Positions 16,060-21,935 of a DNA stretch of 21,935 nucleotides are shown here, piece after piece. The stretch is from positions 1-21,935 of the forward strand of contig CANRLE010000009.1 in the NCBI GenBank assembly GCA_947631385.1, given 5' to 3'. Position numbers and translations under genes: made by a program. This DNA is from an uncultured Clostridia bacterium (GTDB lineage Bacteria; Bacillota; Clostridia; TANB77; CAG-508). Each line of letters starts with the position of its first letter. Positions within the stretch are counted from its first letter, which is position 1. The notes beneath the pieces were generated by a model. It saw only the letters and a list, made by a program, of their open reading frames with translations. It was not told the DNA's origin and did no database searches.

Positions 16060-16608
16060 TTATACTGACATAACTTCTTTTTCTTTTCCTTCTAAAATTT
16101 TATCAATTTCTTCTATATTTTTATCTGTTATTTTTTGTATCTCATTTTCTGCTTGTTTTAATTCATCCTCTGTCATTTCACCATTTTTTTGAGAAGCTTT
16201 TGCTTCATCTATTCCATCTCTTCTAATTGAACGAATTGCAACTTTTGCTTCTTCTGCCATTTTGCGTACGTCTTTTACAATATCTTTTCTTCTCTCTTCA
16301 TTTAATTCTGGAAAAGCTAGTCTTATTACTTTTCCATCATTATTTGGATTAATTCCAATGTCAGATGCTAAAATTGCTTTTTCAATTTCTTTTAAAATAC
16401 TAGCATCCCATGGCTGTATTACAATTAATCTAGCTTCTGGCACAGAAACTCCTGCAACTTGATTTACAGGTGTTGGTGTTCCATAATAATCTATTTTTAT
16501 TTTGTTTAAAATTGCAGGATTTGCACGTCCAGCTCTTATCTCTGCTAATTTTTCTTGATAAACACTAATAGTTTTTTCCATTTTTTCTTTTAAATTTGTA
16601 TAATCCAT
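16060..16608 (-). CDS. frr: Ribosome recycling factor
   Basis: Releases post-termination ribosomes from mRNA together with EF-G. The 182-residue protein shows the family sequence throughout: 'LAEIRAGRANPAILNKIKID', 'YYGTPTPVNQVAGVSVPEAR', 'IQPWDASILKEIEKAI', 'IGINPNNDGKVIRLAFPELN' and 'EERRKDIVKDVRKMAEEAKV'. It begins with ATG at 16608; AAAAAGGAGAGA lies just upstream. pyrH is 20 bp upstream, the near-universal pyrH-frr pairing. Confidence 0.98.
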   Translation of the reverse strand: MDYTNLKEKMEKTISVYQEKLAEIRAGRANPAILNKIKIDYYGTPTPVNQVAGVSVPEARLIVIQPWDASILKEIEKAILASDIGINPNNDGKVIRLAFPELNEERRKDIVKDVRKMAEEAKVAIRSIRRDGIDEAKASQKNGEMTEDELKQAENEIQKITDKNIEEIDKILEGKEKEVMSV

Positions 16609-16628
16609 AATTCTCTCTCCTTTTTTAT

Positions 16629-17336
16629 TTAAGATACAATAGTTCCTATTTTTTCTCCTTTTACAGCCCTAACAATATTTTCTGGGTCTGCAATGCCAAA
16701 TACCAATAATGGTATGTTATTATCCCTACATAATGCAGTAGCTGTTGAATCCATTACTTTTAAATCTTTTTCTAGAACTTCCATATATGAAATTTCTTCA
16801 TATCTCTTTGCTGTTGAATCAATTTTAGGATCTGCTGAATATACTGCATCAATTGCTTTTCCTAGTAAAATAACATCTGCTTTAATTTCTGTTGCTCTCA
16901 ATACTGCTGCTGTATCTGTAGTGAAATATGGATGCCCTGTACCACAAGCAAATATTACTACTCTTCCTCTATTTAAATGTTTTTCAGCTTTTCTTTGAAT
17001 AAAAGGTTCTGCAATTTCTCTCATTTCAATTGCTGTTTGTACTCTTGAATAAATGCCCCTTGCTTCTAACGCATCTTGCAAAGCCAATCCATTCATAGCT
17101 GTTGCAAGCATTCCCATATAGTCTGCTGTTGTTCTTTCCATTTGATGTCCATTTCTTCCTCTCCAAAAGTTGCCTCCACCTACTACAATAGCAACTTGTA
17201 CTCCCATTTCTACAACTTCTTTTATTTTGTCACATATTTTTCCTACTGTTTGTGCATCTACTCCCATCTTTTGTTCTCCTGCTAGTGCTTCTCCACTTAG
17301 TTTTAATAATACTCTTTTATACTTGGTACTTGCCAA
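16629..17336 (-). CDS. pyrH: UMP kinase
   Basis: Phosphorylates UMP to UDP in pyrimidine nucleotide synthesis; bacterial hexameric amino-acid-kinase fold. Motifs: 'KRVLLKLSGEALAGEQKMG', 'VAIVVGGGNFWRGRNG', 'ADYMGMLATAMNGLALQDAL', 'GTGHPYFTTDTAAVLRATEI', 'AVYSADPK'. The usual 'TKVDGVY' reads 'GKAIDAVY' here, a mild variation. I chose TTG at 17336 because GGGGAG lies eight bases upstream and 'MASTKYKRVLL' matches usual PyrH starts; a GTG at 17345 is possible but overlaps the binding site. It follows a GGDEF protein rather than rpsB-tsf. Confidence 0.95.
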   Translation of the reverse strand: MASTKYKRVLLKLSGEALAGEQKMGVDAQTVGKICDKIKEVVEMGVQVAIVVGGGNFWRGRNGHQMERTTADYMGMLATAMNGLALQDALEARGIYSRVQTAIEMREIAEPFIQRKAEKHLNRGRVVIFACGTGHPYFTTDTAAVLRATEIKADVILLGKAIDAVYSADPKIDSTAKRYEEISYMEVLEKDLKVMDSTATALCRDNNIPLLVFGIADPENIVRAVKGEKIGTIVS

Positions 17337-17356
17337 TTTTTTCACTCCCCTTATTT

Positions 17357-18280
17357 TTATTTTCTTCTATCTACTGCATAACTACTGCCCATAACTGATT
17401 TAGCTGCATGTTTTACTTGTGCTCCTATTTCACCAATTTCTAGTATATTACCAAATCTTCCTACATCTGCTACTACTACCCCAATGGACAATGAAGTTAA
17501 TGGAAATTGTTCAATAATACCTTTTCTATTAGCTACTTCTATATATCCTCTTTCAATATCATCATCTGTAAAATATTTTTTTACATTATGATCAAAATTA
17601 GCTATAATACTTTGGCATAACTTTTCACATATTGTTCCCGGAACAAGTGCTACAAAGTCATCTCCACCTATATGTCCAATAAATGTGTTTTCCATTTGAC
17701 TATCATGAATACACTTTACAATAGTCTCAGCAGTAAATTCTATAATTTGGTCTCCCTTTAAAAATCCATAAACATCATTATATGCTTTAAAATTATCTAA
17801 ATCTAAATATAATACACAAAAAGGTTCTTTTTTTAATATTCTTTTTTTCAATTCTGCATGTATTTGAACATTACCTGGTAATCCTGTTAATGGACTCATT
17901 CTTCTATTAGTATAAAGCAATCTATTTAAATTTTTTACAGTATAATATAAATATTGTTCATCAACTGGCTTTTTTATAAAATATTCTATTGATTCTCCAA
18001 GTATTCTTAATCTATGTTCTCTTTCTCCTTTTGATGATACAACAATAACTGGCGTTATAGTATTATCTTCGTCCTTTCTAATTTTTCTACATAAATCCAC
18101 AACGTCACGATCTATGGCATCTTCATTTATAACAATTAAAGACGGTATGTTCTTTAGCGCAATATCTATTTGCTCTGTTTTTACACTTGTAAATTTATAT
18201 TCTGGGTCATTTTTAAATAATTCTCTAAATATAACAATTGATGCATCATCATCATCAATGATATATACTTCCTGTACCAT
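17357..18280 (-). CDS. Receiver-GGDEF protein with degenerate receiver
   Basis: A probable diguanylate cyclase making c-di-GMP, 307 residues. The N-terminal receiver-like domain (1-118) keeps the acidic pocket 'YIIDDDDAS' and 'FIKKPVD', but the phospho-acceptor Asp is replaced by Asn (N52 in 'LIVINEDAID'), so normal phosphorylation is unlikely. The GGDEF domain (about 125-307) starts 'MSPLTGLPGN', has 'LYLDLDNFKAYNDVYGFLKGD' and the active-site loop GGDDF (205-209), a conservative change from GGDEF. The RxxD inhibitory site expected five residues before the loop is absent (QMEN). I chose ATG at 18280 because GGAGG is seven bases upstream; an in-frame ATG at 18340 would overlap the preceding gene by 38 bases. 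Its place before pyrH-frr is unusual. Confidence 0.88.
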   Translation of the reverse strand: MVQEVYIIDDDDASIVIFRELFKNDPEYKFTSVKTEQIDIALKNIPSLIVINEDAIDRDVVDLCRKIRKDEDNTITPVIVVSSKGEREHRLRILGESIEYFIKKPVDEQYLYYTVKNLNRLLYTNRRMSPLTGLPGNVQIHAELKKRILKKEPFCVLYLDLDNFKAYNDVYGFLKGDQIIEFTAETIVKCIHDSQMENTFIGHIGGDDFVALVPGTICEKLCQSIIANFDHNVKKYFTDDDIERGYIEVANRKGIIEQFPLTSLSIGVVVADVGRFGNILEIGEIGAQVKHAAKSVMGSSYAVDRRK

Positions 18281-18302
18281 CTTTCTTCCTCCATTGATTT
18301 CT

Positions 18303-19088
18303 TTATTTTGTCTTTCTTTTTCGCAATTCCATTTTTTCATTTAATATTTGTGTAATTTCACTTGTATTAATAGCTGGGAAAGCCTTTTTCAAACGATATA
18401 CATTTTTATATAAACGCAAAATAATTCTGTTTCTTTTCTTTTTTAATGTATCTATAACTTGCTGTATACTTTCTGATGTTGGTATTTTTTCTTCTTTTTC
18501 TTTTCTTAGTTTTCTTATTTCTTTTAATTTTTCTTTTATTTCTTTATTGATATTTTCTACTTTTTCTAATGTTGTTTTTATATTTTTAACTGTAATAATA
18601 GAAGTAATAGTATCTACAATAAAAACAACAAATATTATTGAGACAATATAATTTAATAATGTAGAATTTACATGAGTCAATAATTGCACAACAAATGGGT
18701 GAATGTATCTTACAAAGATAACTCCCAAAACTCCCCAATATATAGAATTTGTCAAACAAATTCTTCCTTGAAAATTAAACTTATGGTCACTATAGTCCCA
18801 ATACTTTGTATGAAATATTTTTTCTAATAACACTCCAACTAGATATTCCCATCCTGTTAGCAATATGACTGATATGCAAAATAATGCCACTATATTATTT
18901 TCAAGTGTCGTTAAAAATACAATCATTATTATAGAGCCTATCCCATAAATAGGACAGAAAGGTCCTCTTAGAAATCCTGTATTTATTATTCTTCTTTCGC
19001 AGATGGACCTAAATATAGATTCCATTAGCCATCCCAAGAATGAATATAGGATAAAATACGTTATTAATTCAAATAAACTGATATTCAT
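18303..19088 (-). CDS. CmpB-type putative membrane transporter protein
   Basis: A 261-residue membrane protein of the family annotated as 'putative ABC-transporter type IV' (CmpB-like), recognised by the N-terminal signature 'LYSFLGWLMESIFRSICERR' followed by 'INTGFLRGPFCPIYGIGS'. About five membrane segments fill residues 1-165; the rest is a Lys/Glu-rich, probably coiled-coil cytoplasmic tail (about 173-215, 'VENINKEIKEKLKEIRKLRK') with a basic C-terminus. No ATPase partner is encoded nearby, so 'ABC transporter' is a family name rather than a shown function. ATG at 19088 has GAGGAG five bases upstream. It is 11 bp after the Ig-like gene and 22 bp before the GGDEF gene, so all three are likely co-transcribed. 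Confidence 0.82.
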   Translation of the reverse strand: MNISLFELITYFILYSFLGWLMESIFRSICERRIINTGFLRGPFCPIYGIGSIIMIVFLTTLENNIVALFCISVILLTGWEYLVGVLLEKIFHTKYWDYSDHKFNFQGRICLTNSIYWGVLGVIFVRYIHPFVVQLLTHVNSTLLNYIVSIIFVVFIVDTITSIITVKNIKTTLEKVENINKEIKEKLKEIRKLRKEKEEKIPTSESIQQVIDTLKKKRNRIILRLYKNVYRLKKAFPAINTSEITQILNEKMELRKRKTK

Positions 19089-19099
19089 TCCTTCTCCTC

Positions 19100-20038
19100 T
19101 TATTTTTCAAAAACTGATTCAAATGTTCCTGATACATCATTTTCATTATAAACAGTTACTTTTAAATTATTTGTACCATCTTGTAATTGGTAAGAATATT
19201 CAAATTCTTTTCTGTTTTCCAATGGTAATACTTTATCTAAGTTTATAAAATAGTTTTCTCCGTTAAGTGTAAATTCTATTTTCTTAACTCCTTCTTCGTC
19301 TGATGTTTTAATTGTAAAGTTACCCTGGTCATCTGTTGTAACATCTACTTCTGGTCTTGTTACTCCATTAACCTCTTGTTCTTTTGTTTCTGTTTGATTA
19401 TCTTCATCTACTGCTATAACTGTCAATGTGTGTAAACCTTTTGGTATTTCTATTGTTTCTTCACCATGAACATCATTGATTTCTACTGTTTTTTCTTCTT
19501 CTTCATCCCATCTGTATGTCATATATAAAAGTTCTTTTTCGGAATCTGCTGTTATTAATAGATTATTTCCTTGTGGTTCAATATTAATTTCTATACCTCC
19601 TGCCAATGTATATGCTCGTTGATATTCGATTTCTTTTCCATTAACATCACTTGCATATACATTCAATACATTTGTTCCTGTTGGTATTTGTATTTGAGTT
19701 TGCACTTCTTTTCTTCCACTACATGGCACTTCTACTCCATCTTCATCATTCCATGTATATGTTACTTGATCTAATTCTTTATTATGTGTTACTTTCAATA
19801 ATATTGCTGTATCATCTATTGGATTTACTTCTATTACTGGTTTAGTATTACTACTTTCTTCGTTTGCATTTTTATACATTGAATAAGAACCTGTCCCTAT
19901 CATAAATAGACCAAACATTAATATAGCAATTGAAAAAAATTTCAATATGCTACTAATTTCCATTGGTCCACTGTTTCCTGTTTTATTCTTTTTTCCTTTT
20001 TCTTTTATACCATTATCAACACTTAATATTTGATTCAA
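19100..20038 (-). CDS. Membrane-anchored protein with three Ig-like domains
   Basis: A 312-residue protein of unknown function. A short basic cytoplasmic N-terminus (KEKGKKNK) precedes one membrane segment at about 31-53; the remainder should be outside the cell. It consists of three tandem beta-sandwich-like units of about 80 residues (66-145, 147-225, 228-312), each with 'Y.W' or an equivalent core strand, then 'I.IP.G...L.V.A.D' (for example 'IPTGTNVLNVYASDVNG', 'IPKGLHTLTVIAVDEDN'). The start is TTG at 20038, with GAGGTG six to seven bases upstream. An in-frame ATG at 20074 lies one base after the promoter -10 and is upstream of the transcription start, so it cannot be used from this promoter. 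It is probably the first gene of the long operon. Confidence 0.78.
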   Translation of the reverse strand: MNQILSVDNGIKEKGKKNKTGNSGPMEISSILKFFSIAILMFGLFMIGTGSYSMYKNANEESSNTKPVIEVNPIDDTAILLKVTHNKELDQVTYTWNDEDGVEVPCSGRKEVQTQIQIPTGTNVLNVYASDVNGKEIEYQRAYTLAGGIEINIEPQGNNLLITADSEKELLYMTYRWDEEEEKTVEINDVHGEETIEIPKGLHTLTVIAVDEDNQTETKEQEVNGVTRPEVDVTTDDQGNFTIKTSDEEGVKKIEFTLNGENYFINLDKVLPLENRKEFEYSYQLQDGTNNLKVTVYNENDVSGTFESVFEK

Positions 20039-20075
20039 AACTTTCACCTCTCCATTATTTTTAATCATTAGCATG

Positions 20076-20104
20076 ATTATAACATATCAATTTTTTGTTG
20101 TAAA
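20076..20104 (-). promoter_or_regulatory. Promoter of the long envelope operon
   Basis: On the minus strand TTTACA (20099-20104), a 17-bp spacer and TATAAT (20076-20081), preceded by TGT as in an extended -10, match the sigma-A consensus at 11 of 12 positions. It starts immediately after the rsmA stop (20109) and is the only strong promoter I found before the rseP terminator, about 8 kb downstream. Confidence 0.8.
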
Positions 20105-20108
20105 TAAT

Positions 20109-20954
20109 TTATTTTATAATTTTTGTAATATTGGCATAATCTTCAATAGTTAATTTTTCCGGTCTTATATCAATTGATAAGTTCAATTTTTTTAAAACAT
20201 ATATTCCTTCTTCTTTGCTTTGAAATACTCTTGCATTTAAAAGAGCATTCAATAAAGTTTTTCTTCTTTGCATAAATGCACATTTTATTATACGAAATAG
20301 AATTTCTTTGTTTTCTACAGATACTGGTGGTTTCTTTCTAATTTTCAATTGAATTACTTTAGAAGTAACTTCTGGTTCTGGTATAAAAGACTCTTTTGGA
20401 ACTTCTAGAACACCATTCGCTTCTGCATAGTAATAAACTGCATAAGTTATTGCTCCTGTATCTTTTTCACCTGGAATAGCAATTAATCTTTCTGCAACTT
20501 CTTTTTGTATCATAACTGTTATACTATCTAAATCCAATTCATCTTCTAACAATTTCATGATAATAGGTGTTGTTATATAATATGGCAAATTTGCTACAAT
20601 CTTCACCTTTTTCATTTTTTCTTTTCCAATCAATTGTTTCAAATCTACTTTTAAAATATCTTCATTTAAAAGTTCAATGTTTTGATATAATGAAAATCTA
20701 TCTTTTAATATAGACATCATTTTTTTGTCAAGTTCAATACAAATGACTTTTCCAGCCTTTTCTGATAAGTATTTTGTTAAAGTTCCAAGACCCGGACCTA
20801 TTTCAATAACTAGATCTTCTTTGCTTATATCACTGCTATCTACAATTGCCGTTATTACTTCTTCACTAATTAAAAAATTTTGTCCAAAAGATTTATTTGG
20901 CTTAATATGATATTTTTTCATAATAAATTTTGTTTCTTCTAATATTGTACTCAT
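20109..20954 (-). CDS. rsmA: 16S rRNA dimethyladenosine transferase RsmA (KsgA)
   Basis: Dimethylates the two adjacent adenosines in the 3' terminal helix of 16S rRNA using S-adenosylmethionine. It carries 'NKSFGQNFL' (20-28), SAM motif I 'VIEIGPGLGTL' (49-59), 'CIELDKKM' (72-79), 'NEDILKVDL' and the catalytic 'NLPYYITTPI' (122-131). The C-terminal domain has 'MQRRKTLLNAL'. The length of 281 is normal. ATG at 20954 is preceded by AGGTGAG three bases away, slightly close. A promoter lies at 20985-21013. It is divergent from the penicillin-binding protein gene. Confidence 0.97.
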   Translation of the reverse strand: MSTILEETKFIMKKYHIKPNKSFGQNFLISEEVITAIVDSSDISKEDLVIEIGPGLGTLTKYLSEKAGKVICIELDKKMMSILKDRFSLYQNIELLNEDILKVDLKQLIGKEKMKKVKIVANLPYYITTPIIMKLLEDELDLDSITVMIQKEVAERLIAIPGEKDTGAITYAVYYYAEANGVLEVPKESFIPEPEVTSKVIQLKIRKKPPVSVENKEILFRIIKCAFMQRRKTLLNALLNARVFQSKEEGIYVLKKLNLSIDIRPEKLTIEDYANITKIIK

Positions 20955-20984
20955 TTTCTCACCTATCTTTATTTTATATTTATA

Positions 20985-21013
20985 ACTATATTATATTTTG
21001 CTTATTTTTTCAA
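20985..21013 (-). promoter_or_regulatory. Promoter for rsmA
   Basis: TTGAAA (21008-21013), a 17-bp spacer and TATAGT (20985-20990) lie on the minus strand, 31 bp upstream of the rsmA start. Confidence 0.65.
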
Positions 21014-21019
21014 CTTTTA

Positions 21020-21048
21020 TTGATTTTTATTTTTTTTTTAGGTAAAAT
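21020..21048 (+). promoter_or_regulatory. Promoter for the penicillin-binding protein gene
   Basis: TTGATT (21020-21025), a 17-bp spacer and TAAAAT (21043-21048) lie on the plus strand, 34 bp upstream of the ATG. Its -35 is only 6 bp from the -35 of the divergent rsmA promoter, so the two may compete for polymerase. Confidence 0.5.
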
Positions 21049-21081
21049 ATATTTGAAAATTTAAAACAAAAGAGGTTTTAT

Positions 21082-21935
21082 ATGAAAAAAAATAAAAACA
21101 AAGTAATAAAATTAAAAACTAATTTTGATTCTAAAAATTTGATGAAAACTAGTAAGTTAAGAGCTTTGCTGGTTGTAACTGTTTTACTTTTTTCTGCTTT
21201 AATTATTAGAATTGGATTTATTCAATTTGTTGAAGGAAACTCTTTAAAAGAAAAAGCATATCAACAACAAACAATCAATCAAATAATTAGTCCAAAACGA
21301 GGAAATATTTATGATTCTACTGGAAAACCTCTTGCTATTAGTGCACAAGTTGATACTATTACCATTAATCCTGCAAAAATTGTAAAGAATAATGATGAAG
21401 ACACAAAAGCATATAAAGAAAAAGTTGCAAAAGGGTTAGCTGATATTTTTGAACTAGATTATAATACAGTTTTAGAAAAGGTTGCTAGCAGCTCTCAAGT
21501 TCAAACTATTATAAAAAAAGTTGAACAAGAAAAAGTCGAAAAATTAAAAGAATGGATGAAAGAAAATGATGTATCAATTGGAATTAATATCGATGAAGAT
21601 TCTAAAAGATATTATCCTCTTAATAATCTTGCATCTCATGTCCTTGGTTTTTGTGGTGATGATAATCAAGGCCTAAGTGGTATTGAAGCAAAATGGGAAT
21701 CTGTACTAACTGGTACTCCGGGAAAAATTGTTAGTTCAAAAGGTAGTGACCAAAAGGAGATTCCTAATGCAGAACAAACTTATATTTCTGCTGAAAACGG
21801 AAGTGATTTAACACTTACAATTGATGTAAAAATTCAAAGTATTGTAGAAAAATATTTACAGCAGGCTGTAGAAGCAAATAAATGTGAGAGAGGTGGAAAT
21901 GTTATTGCTATGAATCCCAAGACTGGTGATATTTT
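21082..21935 (+). CDS. Class B penicillin-binding protein (FtsI/SpoVD type), 5' part
   Basis: Peptidoglycan transpeptidase of the PBP2/FtsI/SpoVD group, cut by the window edge after 284 complete codons. A basic cytoplasmic N-terminus (MKKNKNKVIKLK) precedes one membrane anchor at about 29-51 ('LRALLVVTVLLFSALIIRIG'). The dimerisation domain begins with the conserved 'SPKRGNIYDSTGKPLAISA', followed later by 'RYYPLNNLASHVLGFCGDDN', 'GLSGIEAKWESVLTGTPGK' and 'LTLTIDVKIQSIVEKYLQQA'. The window ends at 'VIAMNPKTGDI', before the catalytic SxxK, so activity and the choice between cell division and sporulation cannot be judged. ATG at 21082 has AAAGAGG six bases upstream. Confidence 0.93.
   Translation, partial: MKKNKNKVIKLKTNFDSKNLMKTSKLRALLVVTVLLFSALIIRIGFIQFVEGNSLKEKAYQQQTINQIISPKRGNIYDSTGKPLAISAQVDTITINPAKIVKNNDEDTKAYKEKVAKGLADIFELDYNTVLEKVASSSQVQTIIKKVEQEKVEKLKEWMKENDVSIGINIDEDSKRYYPLNNLASHVLGFCGDDNQGLSGIEAKWESVLTGTPGKIVSSKGSDQKEIPNAEQTYISAENGSDLTLTIDVKIQSIVEKYLQQAVEANKCERGGNVIAMNPKTGDI

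Noticed and set aside
18281..18340. Upstream in-frame ATG for the GGDEF gene, adding 20 residues
   Set aside because: It would overlap the CmpB-type gene by 38 bases, adds a charged segment before the receiver's first strand, and lacks the strong GGAGG found at 18280.
20039..20074. Upstream ATG for the Ig-like protein
   Set aside because: It sits one base after the promoter -10 hexamer, upstream of the expected transcription start, whereas TTG at 20038 has a good binding site.

Overview
The window is an AT-rich, low-GC stretch with strong AGGAGG-type ribosome binding sites, sigma-A-like promoters, and a sortase with an LPXTG surface protein. This points to a Gram-positive Bacillota, most likely a member of the Clostridia of the uncultured-gut type; the rank below phylum is inference. 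Almost everything is on the minus strand. The exceptions are one 73-codon membrane gene near 7.6 kb and the start of a penicillin-binding protein at the right edge.

From left to right: a WG-repeat membrane protein translationally coupled to a CNNM/HlyC-CorC family membrane protein (27-3081); a two-gene sortase/adhesin operon in poor repair (3211-5072), in which the adhesin is frameshifted inside its thioester domain and the sortase has only an ATA codon where its start should be; an OmpR-type response regulator with its sensor kinase (5303-7484); the small plus-strand membrane gene (7630-7851); then dnaG, rpoD and a MscS-type channel (7899-12162), which form the macromolecular-synthesis operon without rpsU.

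A long minus-strand block runs from a near-consensus promoter at 20076-20104 to a hairpin terminator at 12283-12311. In transcription order it holds an Ig-like anchored protein, a CmpB-type membrane protein, a receiver-GGDEF protein, pyrH, frr, ispA, uppS, cdsA and rseP. Its core is the familiar nucleotide/ribosome-recycling/undecaprenyl-phosphate/phospholipid/site-2-protease cluster of Firmicutes. It differs in having ispA inserted, dxr missing between cdsA and rseP, and an envelope/c-di-GMP module in front instead of rpsB-tsf. IspA makes the farnesyl diphosphate that UppS extends, and CdsA makes CDP-diacylglycerol, so the block supplies lipid carriers and membrane precursors. At the right end rsmA (ksgA) is divergent from a class B penicillin-binding protein, with back-to-back promoters.

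Two nearly identical 29-bp hairpin repeats (22-50 and 12283-12311, opposite orientations) act as terminators. One of them encodes the last seven residues and stop codon of the WG protein. I see no tRNA, rRNA, CRISPR array, transposase or prophage gene. I do not see a convincing new multi-gene system; the most unusual part is the sortase/adhesin operon.
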